From: Ailanthus altissimus | Taxonomy: Eukaryota > Streptophyta > Magnoliopsida > Sapindales > Simaroubaceae | Assembly: GCA_946807835.1 (NCBI GenBank) | Contig: OX327696.1 | Coordinates: 1,004,501-1,068,500 of the forward strand | DNA length: 64,000 nucleotides | Direction: 5' to 3' | Shown here: in pieces, positions 1 through 12,262 of the stretch | How positions within the stretch are numbered: position 1 is the first letter of the stretch | How the letters are laid out: every line of letters starts with the position of its first letter | Notes under the pieces: model-generated | Databases searched by the model: none | Told to the model about the DNA's origin: nothing | What the model saw: the letters and a program-made list of their open reading frames with translations, nothing else | Translations under genes and position numbers: made by a program

Positions 1-829
1 CCATATTTTACCATCTCCAGTTTTAAGTTTTCTAATTGGAGGGAAGCGTATAATGTTAGAGATGAAGTTAGCAAATACGAGTTACAAGATTCTATATATG
101 TTTAACAATGTTTCTAACTCATTTTGAGTCCCTGTTGTGGATTGAGCTTGGCATATTTAATAGTCCTACTGTAACAGAACCAGGATAAAGAAAACACTCA
201 ATCAAAGAAGCCTAAACTGAGAATTTGAGATCAAAAAGTGGAATTTTGCAATTCATTTGAGCTTGGGACATTATTATTGATATAACTATGCTACTATATA
301 CAAGAATCATACAATGGATCTAGATCAGGTGTCCCAGCCTGGAGGGTGTTAGCAAGCGCATTTCACATCCTCTGCATCAGTCAAATCAATTGCCTACAAT
401 ACTTCTTTTGGTGTATCTACTGGATACGAAGTACGAGTCGATATAATCCAGTAGCATGGCAACTATGCTTTGATGTCTCGATCAGGATACTGTATCAAAA
501 AGACTGGAAAGTTTTAATTTAGTATGACAATCTTAACAACAACAATGATTTAATTGTCAATCTGATGAATAAGTTTTGAAACATTGGAACATGTCCATGA
601 TGCAGAGAAACTGAAAAAGCAAAAAACCTGCATCAGTTTGTTCTCGTGATCATGGACATATATAGTCTTCCAATTTTTCATGAATTCATGTTGACAACAA
701 TATAGAATACAACAGGGTTATTTGTAAAGCACATTCTTTCCACCAGTGCAGGCTAAGCTTAGTGAAGTTTTATGTACAGGGGATATTATTGTGTTGGTTG
801 TTGCCTGTCAACAGGATGACTGAAGCAAT
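1..829. other. 3' flank of the DUF2062 gene, no gene seen
   Basis: No coding exon is recognisable here on either strand. The right part should include the 3' UTR of the minus-strand DUF2062 gene, whose stop codon is at 830-832. A short foldback lies at 591-659: the left arm ATGTCCATG pairs with CATGGACAT at 651-659, and CAGTTT at 634-639 pairs with AAACTG at 608-613, with bulges between. The plus-strand reading frame at 762-971 is the antisense of the last DUF2062 exon and is not a gene. Confidence 0.6.
591..659. repeat. Short imperfect foldback (hairpin)
   Basis: The arms 591-613 and 634-659 are complementary over about 22 base pairs with two or three small bulges, leaving a loop of about 20 nt rich in A. 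It sits about 170-240 bp past the DUF2062 stop codon, probably in or just beyond the 3' UTR. It could be a transcript end structure or a chance foldback; there is no evidence of processing. Confidence 0.4.
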
Positions 830-3800
830 TTACACTTTATTAAAATCTGACCAAACATCCCTCACCTTAAGCTTGACGTCTGAGTGCGAGTGCAGTGCCT
901 TCTTTGGGCTTAAAGGAGCAGAGCTAAACTTGGGAACCAAGATCTTGAAAACCGGCAAAAGCAATATGTAGAGTGCACCCAAAATAAAAGGAGATACAAC
1001 AAGCCATCCCAACAACTGCAAAGTGTCATTATAAATAAAATAGAAATTACAAAAAGAAAAATAAAATTCAAAAAGTAAAATAAGTTTGGTCAGGAGTAAT
1101 GATTCCTGATAAGGATAAAAGTCCCAAACATCCATTGCACAAAAAGTTCCAAAATTCTCATACAGCAATCTCCATATATACACACAATTTTTGCTACATA
1201 TATGGGTCATCTATTTCATGAAAATTACAGTTGTATTACTCTTAGTTACTCTTCATCAGCCATGAGCTAATTCTCATTTAGTCTTAGATGGACTACTTCA
1301 TCCCAACATTTCTGGAATATTTTACCAGTCAGGAAAATGTAGTCTGCAATCCCTTGTTAATGAACACATAATTGCAACTTGAATGAAGCAGAATTGCATC
1401 TTCGAACACCACACAATTTGCACTATGTACAAGCTATAGGATTTTTTTGTAAATATCATAACCTCTAATAATAAATTCAAGCTGTTATGAATATCATCTC
1501 AATCTTCCCTGTGCTGCCCCTCGTCATCTGTCTAGGACCCTTAACCATCTAAATGCCAAATTACAATCTGATATCTATATAGCCACATTTATGTGTGTTG
1601 GACTCTTTTAAGTCCATAAACCTGCTCTAAACTTCTCAATTTGACCTAAGTCACTAGACACAGAAAAAAAAGATACCATGATCCATCAGACAAACAATGC
1701 ATCATCCACCACCAAGCGTGAGATGTTAGAACATACCGCAGAGCTTACAAAAAGCCTCAGCATATACTGTTTACAGGCATATTATATCTACGCAACAGAT
1801 GAGAATCCTTATTAATGAGAAATAAATAACAAATAACAGAATTGTATTCCCATTCTAGATGCTCTTCTATTTGTTATTGTCAACGCTTTCCCACCGATAA
1901 ACTTTGTATCCAGTTCAATAATTAGTCACAACGTTCTAGGGTCCATTTAGTACCATTCATGTCAATCTTGCATCTTCCAATCAGCAAGCAACGTAACTAG
2001 AAGATCAATTATTAGGTCATAAGAGGAATCTGGCCATAAACATTCCAAGCTCATTGAGCTAAAAGCAAGAATGTAAATAACCTATCCATCAACTATCAAG
2101 GTTATGAAGGAAAGTTTTTGTCAAACTTGCCTACGTCCAAGGGTGATCATTAACATGTATAATTAGCTCCACAGAAATTAACTAATACAAATACTATTTA
2201 TAACCAACAGAATATTCTTTCTAAAATCCTCTGAAGTATAGGGCAGTAAAAACATAATATTAGTTATCATGTGAGTTGATTTGATGAAACAGAAATTGAA
2301 TTGTGTCCAAATAAAGAAATTGAGAATTACAAGACAGCTCCTCACGTTCTAAAGATTACAAGAACTCATGTGATCAAGAAAAAAGTCTAAATTTTTTATG
2401 CGACGAGTAAAAGATCTAATATGCTTATAAACATACTTTTCTACTAAACTACAAGCTTGTAAACCATGTTTTATTGATAAACATTGGGAATAATACATTT
2501 AAAATCCTAAAATTTATTTATTTCTTACTTCAGTATCAGCTAAGTCAAGAAAGTTAAGGCACTTTGGCATAGGAACTAAGATTTAAACCAAGGATACTTG
2601 AGAAGAAACGGAAAAGACAACTTCCCAAATCCGACTATCACTTTCACCAACAATTTTAATCAAATGGCAGATGATCTCCTTTAATAACAACAAATTCAAG
2701 CTAATGAATTTGATTCTCTCTCAAGTCATCATGTCCATTTTATCACAAGGAATACTGTTGTGACTAGCCTCCAATACCTTTACTGTTCAAGGGTATCGTT
2801 GAATTGAGAGCAAGGATATATTAGTCAGTTAAAATATGAGCATATGTTGTGCACCAGTGCAGATGAAAGAGCAAGAGAGTTAAGCTCAAAAATCAAATTT
2901 GGCAATTTACCGCATGGGCAATACTTAATAAGACGTCCTGTGAAGCTTGGCCAGTCAAAACCCTCTTCAACGCATCCGAAGTTAATGGAAAATGAGGTCC
3001 GCCAGTGATAGCTTCACCAAATCGCAAGAAGGGCACGACCAAACTTGAAAGCAAAATGCATTAAGAGAAATCAGATAACAAATAACTTATGCAGCTAAGA
3101 TATTGGGTACTAGTGTCCGAAATACAAGATTCTCAAACAAATACAGATTAAATCCTTTATCAAACAGCATAAACCAGTAAATGAATCCAGAAATTTAAAC
3201 AACAACCGGACTATGCAACTACTATCAGTATTATAGTTTCAAAACAACTCATAACAAACCTGTCACTGAACCATCAAATGAAGCATGAGAAATCAAAGCA
3301 ATGTCTATTACATTAACCAAGAGTACCACAAACTTAAGAACTGATAGCGTAAAAGAAGGATAGAAAATACCTCAACTCTATAGGAGTAGCAATAAAATTA
3401 GCAAGCATAGCACTTGGAGCATGGCAGTGAGATCCAAGCATTGCAATAGCCACCCCACACAGAAAAACGGTAACCCCTATTCGAAAACATTCACATATAA
3501 TATTTTCACCAAATATTGCACGAGCCAAAATTACACAAATCAATATTTTTAAAAAAAAACAACAGATAATCATTTCATATTAAATAAATAAAACAAAAAT
3601 ACCACAGATGGGAAATATTCCAATGGTAATTCCAAGAGCTGTAGAGAAGGCCAATTGCTTTGGTTCTGCACCTCTGTAACAAAAATCAAAAGTAACCCAG
3701 AACCAAAAATCAACCCCAAAAAAGAAAACTGATAAATAATAAAAATACAAAATAAAAATAAAAGTTTCACCTTTGCAGGATTTGGCGAAGAGGGTCAGCG

Positions 3801-3832
3801 ATCTTTTTGCTAAACCAACGACCAAATCCCAT
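830..3832 (-). CDS. DUF2062 domain membrane protein (5 exons, 185 aa)
   Basis: Exons on the minus strand: 3771-3832, 3603-3673, 3371-3476, 2911-3043, 830-1015. All junctions are GT..AG and the chain gives 558 nt, that is 185 aa plus a TAA stop. The start is chosen because MGFGRWFSKK is the only Met upstream of the conserved block in this frame. The protein opens with a basic stretch, then a hydrophobic block at about residues 29-62 (TALGITIGIFPICGVTVF) typical of DUF2062, a second conserved block with MLANFIATPIEL (about 68-79), and a C-terminal membrane segment at about 126-150. The tail is short and polar. DUF2062 proteins are small membrane proteins with no established biochemical function; I do not assign one. 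The last intron (1016-2910) is 1.9 kb and shows no further exon. Recognition rests on memory of the family, not on a search. Confidence 0.88.
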
Positions 3833-5367
3833 TTTTTCTTTCTCTCTTCGGGGGCTCAAAATCAAAGAAGGGAGATTGAAGAAATGAAAATGAAAATGAA
3901 CCCTTTTTTTGGGATTAAATTGAATTGGATTCCGGGTACCACTTAATTAAGTAAATAAAATTTTGTAACTCCTCAGAGTTATGAAACTGAGTTCAGATTT
4001 TTTTTTTTTCTTCCCCTTGAGTTTGAAGTATTTATTATTTTATGAGCAGATGTCGGTAGGAGAAATATTCACATGCTGTAACCTTCATTATTCGGCTCCC
4101 AAATAAACTATACGATTATGCCACGTCATAATATCATCTTCATCATCCCTTAGTTCACGGTTGGGATAAATCTTGTACAACGAACGCACAAGATAACTGC
4201 TCTGCCACGTTAGTTATGATCCTTAAATCTGAAGTTTAGTTGGATATCATGGTTGCGTGACACAACAGAACTCGAAACCTAATTTTTTTTAATTTTAATT
4301 GTTTAGAAATTAAATATGGATGTGCCACGTGGTCGTAGATATTATAACAGAACGCACATGTGATAATGATACACGTGGATAATCCGACAAATAATGATTA
4401 TGATTTTAAATTTTTTTTTAACATCATTGATTTTGTGCGTGTAGGTGTGGCAACTGAGCACGGGCAGGGCGGGCATCGCCTTGGTGTTGGTGAGAGTCGG
4501 ATCGTATTATGAAAATAAGACTCGGACTCGGGTTAATTTAAAATGTCAGTAGTTAAATTTGGAAAAAAATTAATAATCTTTTTAATAAAAAATTAGGATT
4601 ATTTTCAAATTCAAACATTAAAACTTAAGTTCTAATTTAAAATTTTTCAATAGAAAATTATTGCAAGCCTACTCTTAAGACTTTAGTTTGAGTGTAATTA
4701 GTGACAATGTAGCATATTTATAGAGGCGAAATTTGAATTTAAAATGAGAAAAGATAAATATTAAAATTAAAAATTATATTAAATTAAAATTTAATTAAAT
4801 GAGAATATTAATGTGATACATAAAATCTGAAGGGAAAATCACAATAATATATATTCTAATGAATAAAACTATAAAAATGCATTATTAAATTAAAAATTTT
4901 GAAGTTTAGAGGGGCTATAACCCCTTAAGCCTCGATGGAGCTCCGCCCCGACATATTTATATTCACTGTTGGCACGGATTTATTATTACATATTTCAAGG
5001 TTTTTTTTTTTTTTTTAAGTAAAAATCAAATCTAATTATTATTTAGTTTGATATTCCTAACATATAAGTTAGAATTCTATTTCTTTTGAAAAGTAAAAAA
5101 CTAACTAAGCAATTCATGATAAATAATAATAAGCGTTAAATTAATATAATACTCGAAAAAAGCAATAAAATAAACTTTTTCCTCACATCGGAATTTAAAA
5201 AATAAAAAAAGAAGGGAAAGAAAACAATTCAAAATATATGTAGACAGAGCTCAATTATGCAAAAATCACGAGTACTTCTATCTTCTTAATTTAGTCACAA
5301 TAAGTAAAGGGAATGAATTTAGGTATGTTATTGAGAACCACAAATCCTGGAAAAGAATAATTAAATG
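3833..5367. other. Intergenic: DUF2062 5' flank and GDPD4 3' flank
   Basis: This gap holds the promoter side of the DUF2062 gene and the 3' side of the GDPD4-type gene, both on the minus strand. No coding exon was recognised. The stretch 4440-4540 is GC-richer than its surroundings (GGGCAGGGCGGGC) and 4905-4955 has GGGGCTATAACCCC and CTCCGCCCCGAC. Both resemble fragments of old repeats, but no element boundaries could be defined. The remainder is AT-rich. Confidence 0.5.
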
Positions 5368-8300
5368 TCACCGTGTCAAAGAAAAACCTTCTTCCAGACA
5401 TTGTGTTCTGACATCTTGCATTAGACGTTGAAAGAGGATCGGATTGCTTGTAACAACAGCATCTACACGCTCATGCAACATCTTTATCATCGAATCCTCA
5501 TCATCGACGGTCCAAGCAAATACCCTTTTATTCCTCCTGGTTTAAAGACTAATACTTGTTAAACACGGAACGTAAGTGTTCAAACATGAAAATTTTGATT
5601 TCAAAAAGGTTAATGCATAAGGGGTTTATACGTACCCGTGAAGAATTCTCACAAGCTTTTCATCGATCAGTGGGTGGTACACGCCAACCACTTTGGCTTT
5701 TTTAATCCTCAATAAGTTGGTTCGAAAGCCAGTAGAAGAGTCCACCATGACAATGTAGCCAGCCTGCATGAGCATCATTTGCCGATAAAACAAAGGACAA
5801 AAAGCAATGAGAAGGACAAGATATGCATCCTTGTGCTTTGTATCATTGCATAATTAATATAAAATGCACCAATTTTCTCATAGCCGAGACTGTAAGCTCT
5901 TAACATTCTTCCTTGCATTATAAATTGTTAACAACAATGTCTCACACATATGGGATCAATTTGAACACTTTTTGTGATCTGTTGAACTTCTTCTTCACAC
6001 TGTATTCAGTACAGGCAAGTGTTGCACTTGATGTGTATAAACATGATAACGAAGGACAAGATGGACTTTGTCTGGCAAATCTAGTGCAATAAGAGTTTCA
6101 CTCTTGAAATAATTCGTTAAACTTCTAGGATCTAAGCCGTATGAAGAAGCTCTTTCTATTAAAACTTCGCTTTTCATTGCGTTGCCATATTCATCTCTAT
6201 TCACCATCTCTATCAAGATCATCACTATCACCATCATTATGACCATCTTCATCCTCTCCTTGCAAAACCCAGTAGCAAATTCTAGTGCCCTTATTGGTTT
6301 TGAACCTCAGACAGAACTAACATATCAATTTATTACTGCATTGAAAACAAGGACGTATGATTTTCAAATCTTCACACTTCAGAACTTCTATTCACAACCC
6401 AATGACATAATTGTTTGAGCGATGTGTAAAGTTTTAGAATATGAGGATAATCTTCAATTAGAAAAATTACAAAGACTTTATGAATGGAACTTTTAGGATT
6501 TTAATTTTGCTGATGTGTTCTTAATAAAGGTTTTGAATGAATTAAATTAAGTCATTTTCATATATTAAGTTTGTGAAGGTTAACCCACAAGGGTATTTTC
6601 AGGTATTCTGGGTTCTGTTTAGTCACATAGGCTGTCTGTTCAACAGGGCATACCGATACCCTCCAAAATTAGCTCATTAAATATTACATCTTATCTTGTG
6701 CTTACTCCAAAAAAAAAAAAAAGAAAAAAAAACCACAACTTTTAGATGCAGTCTAAAAATTCGTAAATAAACGACTTCAATGAAATTAAGAATTTTTCTT
6801 GATTATGCATTCAGACATGTTAGCTGTTAAGAATGATGATTGGTAAATTGTCTTCTTGTGTTACATGTGATAGTAGATTAACCCAGCTTGAGACGCATGT
6901 ACCCATATAAGAGCATCAAGCCTAAAAATACTAATTGGTTTTTTGCAAGTCAAATAATGATGGTGATAGCAAAAGTCATAATAGGGATGGTGATGAAAAA
7001 ATGAATATGGAACAATCTGATGATATGCAAGGTTTTATAGTAGATCTTCCTTAAACATACTTTACTTCGAGGAATTTGCCAAGAAGAGAAACAGGTATAG
7101 AGGTGTTAAGAGGTTTTAAAGCCACAACTGATGTGGAGTGGAAGCACTAGTTGTGGAATGGAAATAGGTGAGTGTTTGGCAAACATCTAACAATAGAGTG
7201 GAAGTAGTGTTTACCAAACATAGTAGCTGTTGTGCTTCCAAAGCTAAGATAGAAGCATTCTATACCAAACGGAACCTTGGTCTAAAACCAAGTTCATTTA
7301 TGTCATATCTCAGAGATGAAGAATTCAAAATCTAAGCCATCAATCATAACCATAAGAAAACAATCCTTGCAAGAATAAATACAACTTCTTACCGTAGTAT
7401 TAGATGATAATCTGATTATGTCCCTCACCAAAGTGTCGCTTTTGGCCCAAACAAGGCAGTTGTTACACTTTGTCCTTTCAACCTGAAATATTTGTACTTA
7501 AAACCTTAGGACCATATTGCTGGACTACAACGTTAACTGAAAAATAAAAAAGATTACATCAAACATGAAAATGATATCCCAATAAAATCTTCAACGACTG
7601 CCAGTGCTTCAAACTTCCATACTACTTAAAAGTTAGTCATTGCAAATGCCCCAAAGAAACATTAAAGTAATATCACAAATTTAATAATCATTTTCACTAC
7701 TTAATGGCTACAGCTGTGTATTGGAGGCTTCATGTAGACAACAATAACTACTAGAAAGCAAATTGGCTAAGAGCTTAACAGAACTCAGGAAAATCTACCC
7801 CATTACAACAACACAAATTTAGCAACTCCTAATGAAGAATTTGTTATTATTATAGAACAATCAGATAAATTACTGCAAGGACATCACTGATTTCCCTAGG
7901 CATATGCAATTAGCAATATTCTACATAAGTTTTTCTACCCATCCATTACATGTCTTCGATAAGCAACATAATCACCAAGGGCAATGCCACACTAAGCCTA
8001 ACCTTCAACATGAACCTCAGTTTCAACTAATCAATGAGTGCCTTTAAGAGCTGCAAATCACGTTTATCATTAATGATGTCCCAAAAGAAAGGCACAACTC
8101 AGAATATCACAAAAGACATAAATTGAGACATCTTAAGCCACATTTAAGCAAAATTAGTTATTGTAAACTATTTATTGTTCTCTGCACGAGGGAAAAAAAA
8201 AAAGAACAGAAAAATTATGTCATGCATTATAATTTCATTTTCATACTGAAAGCTTAAGATATAAAAAAACTCCACACAGGGTGGGGGAGCCAAAAAACTC

Positions 8301-11300
8301 ACAACAGAAATAATATCTTCTGCAAGCCCCTTTTCATATAATGGAGGGCCAACCTTTGCATCCAGAATCACCTGCTGCACTGAGTTTGATATAGACTGAG
8401 AATGGCCACATGAAAATAGTCAGAAACTCATTTCAAAGCTTCAAAACAATAAATGAAAATAGCCATATGCCAATAGATGATGGCAGTACAATTATGTTTA
8501 ATTCAAAGGTATAAGACATGATTTCACAGAAGCGGTTTAAGAACAAAGTATGCTATTAAATCACCACAGGCAAAGAAAAAAAAAAGCATTGTCAAAAAGA
8601 GAGGAAGAGAGATCATCAAAAGTAGAGGTATAGTTACCTTTAAGGCGTCTTCAATAGTAGGAATTACTAGATCGTGATACTTCTGTGCTAACTGATGTGA
8701 GACATCTAGGTCTTTTATCTACAACCACAAACTAACAAATAATATCAATCAACATCACCAACAAACATCCTATGTATGAGTTAGAGTACGAATTATACAT
8801 ATATGTAAAGAGGTTTACGAGTAAAAATAGATACTAGTTTTTGGTCACTGCACCAAGCTTAAGAAATCCAAATATTATAACGATAAGCAACTTAACATGA
8901 TATGTAGTTAATCCATTCATATGGCAATTTCAAGCACCAGATTATATAAATAACCATATATTAGAAAAGACCACTTTCGTTTTGAAGTGAATAACGGAGA
9001 GAGACAGAGAATGAGCCTTTTAAAGCAAAGCAACCAAAACTATTCAAAACTAGATCTGTCCTTTTGCAGTACTTTTCATTAAAAAAAATTCTAATAAACT
9101 CATCAATATCATTGCATATCTCAGCCCTAAGTTATTCATGATAAGTTACCAGCAAAACAACCTATGAAGTTTCAGTTAAAATTACTTTCATGCATAATGA
9201 TGGTTGATGACTTAAGAAATAAGAACTCATCAATTTTCTTAAAATGAAGACCTACATTTGAAATCCAAAATAATTTTGAAGAACTAGTTAATACAGTAAA
9301 CAAGCGAGAATGTTAGCATTTGTCACCTCTTTCATGCTCAAGTGCCCTACTTTAGAAGTACCATTAGCAGATATCCGCTGCAAATCCCTGCCTGTGTCAT
9401 GTGAAAATCATCTCTCCAAGCAGTCTCAAAGATAATCTTCAATTTTATAATATATGATCATTATACTCCAACATGAGTATGAAATGATGTTAACTAAATT
9501 CCATTAGATATTTAAAGGATAATAAATGCTGCAAGCAATTTATATTAGGTTTTAATTTTATTTGGGAAGTCACATACTGTTCAATAGCTTTATTCTAAAT
9601 AGTACAAGAAATAGAAGGTGCACAAAATCTAAATTCTGCAAAAGGAACAATTTCTTATTGGTGAGTCAAGCGGGTTTGTGTAAGGAATCATTTCTCTGCA
9701 AGGTGATTAGATCAAGATACAAATTAACCGGTACATCGTTCTTGGCTCAGGTACTAAGTAGGATGGACAAGGTTGTCTGAGGTTCAAGTATTACCAACTG
9801 CAAGTGGGATTGGCATATGAATCATGCATTTGCAGTGTATAGCTCCAAAGATCCAATGCATTTTCTCTTATTCTTACTTCTTGATGTTGATTAGTGAAAG
9901 ATAATAATTGCCATATAGACAGCAATTAAATACCTGTCATGGAGAGCAAACAAAGCTCCATCTGAAGAACGGGAAACATCAATCTCAATGCAATCTGCTC
10001 GATAACGAAGGGCAGATTGATATGCAGCCATCTGTGATGGGGGAAAATAAGAAAAAAGAGAAAGTCAAACAAAAAGATAAATCTTTTAATAAAAAAAATT
10101 CATATGGAGGGATAACTATTCTGTGTCCTTCAATTTCAGTTATTTTCCCATGGAATAAAGGATTTCGTTGTCCCCCAACTGTGTTCCTCATTTATAAAAT
10201 TCCAGTTACAGTAGATAATTTGATTGGTGTTTCACTGATCCATGGTTACAACTTGAGCAGATTGAACCTCGGCAAAATCTAAATTTCCTATACTTGCACT
10301 CAAGCTTTTGGAAACAAGAATACACTTTGGTAGACAAGGAAAGCCAAAAGCTAAATTCTCTTCTGTGCAAATTGAGGCCCTAAGCATCTTAAAGAATATA
10401 CAATAAAAATCAATCAATAATTAAAAAGGGATGCCTACTGTGTTGGGGAATTCATTAGTTGAGTCACCACCATGAGCACATACAAGAGGATAATCATTCA
10501 GCCAACCACACTTTTTTAATTGCATCTGCACAAAATGGGAAATATACAAAGTGAATATTTGCATCTACTACACGTATATTATATCAAATACAAGGCTTAG
10601 CAATATCTAGTAATAATCTTCAACAATATTTATCATCCATGAAAAATACAATATTCCCATAACTGCAGATGAATATGCTCCCAAGTCCTAATTCCTCAAT
10701 GAAGTCACCATTACAATATTAGCAAATTTGGCAGTGTTTAATGCATGTTTTATGCCAAAATGCTTTCCACAAAAACACTTAAAAGCGCTTTCAGGAAACA
10801 CCTATGAATTGCTCCTCAAAAAAGCACTTCATAAGAACTACTTTGTGCCGAAAGACTACATTGTTGACTGTCCATGAAAAATACAATATTCCCATAGCTG
10901 CAGATGAATATGCTCCTAAGTCCTAATTCCTAAATGAAGTCACCATTAGAATATCAGAATAATTGGCAGTGCTTTCGCATAAAAGTACTATTTTGTGCTG
11001 AAACGCTTTCCACAAAAAGACTAAAAAGTTTTTTTCAGGAAACTCTTATGAATTGCTTCTGAAAAAAGCTCTTCAAATGTTTTCCTTACTCAAAAAGTGC
11101 TTTTTTCGAAAAGTACTTATATCAACTGTTTTTTCTAAAAGCCCTCAAGTGCTTCTCCAATCTTAAAAAAGCCCCTTTGTTTATTTATTTTTGACAAGCA
11201 CAACAAATACCAAAAAAAGAAGTTTTCAGCACCATCATAAGCTTTCCTTAAGAAGCTATAAGGTATTAATTATCACAATCTTAGATCACCCACAAAAATA

Positions 11301-11716
11301 AACCAAAATCATATGTTAAATCTATATAAATTATCTCCACTCCAAATATGAAAAAGAAAACTATATTAATTTTATAATTTTAAAAAAAAACAAATTCTAT
11401 TCACTTTCAGATCAGAACATTATCAAAATTAAAGCTACTCTTAACAGGAAGCACATCAATCATTCACATGTCATGAAGAGACTCTTAAAATGAAAAAGAG
11501 CGAGACGCGAGCATTTGGTTTGTTTACTTGCTGGAATCGGCGGAGTCTGAAGTGGAAGAAAACCGGTGGCGCGATGGCGATGAAGGCGAGGGATACGAGA
11601 ATAAAACGGAGGGCTCTTCTTTTCAAAGGAGCGAAGAATCTTCTTATGCTGATCTGATTGTAATTGTTGTGCCTTTGCAGCAATGGCGCTAGCCTTCTCC
11701 TTCCGAATCTCGCCAT
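5368..11716 (-). CDS. GDPD4: Glycerophosphodiester phosphodiesterase, GDPD4-like (9 exons, 331 aa)
   Basis: Exons on the minus strand: 11528-11716, 10439-10525, 9934-10031, 9327-9387, 8638-8718, 8303-8395, 7393-7482, 5636-5763, 5368-5536. They join in frame to 996 nt (331 aa, TGA stop) with GT..AG introns. The enzyme hydrolyses deacylated phospholipids (glycerophosphodiesters) to glycerol-3-phosphate and an alcohol. A basic N-terminus and one hydrophobic segment (about residues 36-57, FILVSLAFIAIAPPVFF) suggest a signal anchor in a secretory membrane. The GDPD domain follows: VCAHGGDS (His81), CIEIDVSRSSDG (Glu108, Asp110), FALHDRDLQR (His123), LDAKVG, VWAKSD and FAWTVDDED near the C-terminus, ending CLEEGF. 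These are the family's metal and catalytic positions. The first His motif is HGG where most GDPDs have HRG, as I recall for Arabidopsis GDPD4. ATG at 11714-11716 is the first in-frame ATG. Intron 7 (5764-7392) and intron 1 (10526-11527) are repeat-rich. Confidence 0.93.
10637..11106. repeat. 235-bp tandem duplication in GDPD4 intron 1
   Basis: CCATGAAAAATACAATATTC begins at 10637 and again at 10872, giving a period of 235 bp. The copies share the following CTGCAGATGAATATGCTCC and CAATGAAGTCACCATTA-type blocks and a later block around GCTTTCCACAAAAA and TATGAATTGCT. The second half of each copy has AAGTGCTT/AAAGCGCTTT runs like the MITE at 12790-13067, so a MITE-like insertion may have been duplicated with its flank. 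The copies have diverged by many substitutions and indels, so the duplication is not recent. Confidence 0.75.
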
Positions 11717-12262
11717 TTGTTGTCTCGGTGACTTTGTTGACAGCAACACGACGTAATTTTACAAGAAAGACGGAGCTCTGATTTTGCTTTACGTTTGTTT
11801 CGCATTTCCCCTTTTTGTCGTCAAGAGTCGGGTTGATATTTATAGTTGAGGATATTCTCAAATACCCCGCCTGATTTTAATCTAAATACAAAAAAGTTCG
11901 AATGTTTTAATTTGAGCTTTAAGTATTTGTATTTTTAACATCAAGACCCCAAAATTTGGTAAAAACGATAAATAAATCTCCTTTTATAAAATAAATAACA
12001 TTTGGACTTTATGTCAATTTTTTTAAATTAACTTTTTACAAAAACAATTAAATGATTTCAAAATTAAATTAAAAAATTATATACAAAGTTTTTAATCCCA
12101 GATATTAACTCGAATGCCGTTGGCTCTTAACGGAACCACTCATTTTCCCTCCAAATTTCTCCTCTTTTTATTCTTCTTCCTATTCATAAAACGCTAATCA
12201 AATCTCTCTCTCTCTAAATTTCTCAAATCCATATTTGAATTTGCATTTACTATCTGATTATA
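11717..12262. promoter_or_regulatory. Shared 5' region between divergent GDPD4 and coiled-coil genes
   Basis: The two start codons (11716 on minus, 12263 on plus) are head-to-head and 546 bp apart. The part nearest the plus-strand gene (12137-12225) is a pyrimidine-rich leader with CTCCTCTTTTTATTC and a CTCTCTCTCT run, typical of plant 5' UTRs and Y-patch core promoters. No clear TATA box is seen for either gene. The arrangement is compatible with a bidirectional promoter. Confidence 0.55.

Noticed and set aside
4440..4540. GC-richer stretch resembling a small gene or MITE end
   Set aside because: No reading frame, inverted repeat or target duplication could be defined.
6182..6418. A 78-codon open frame in GDPD4 intron 7, with an antisense counterpart
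   Set aside because: No recognisable domain, repetitive ATC-rich codons at the start and no splice or promoter context; treated as chance in an intron.
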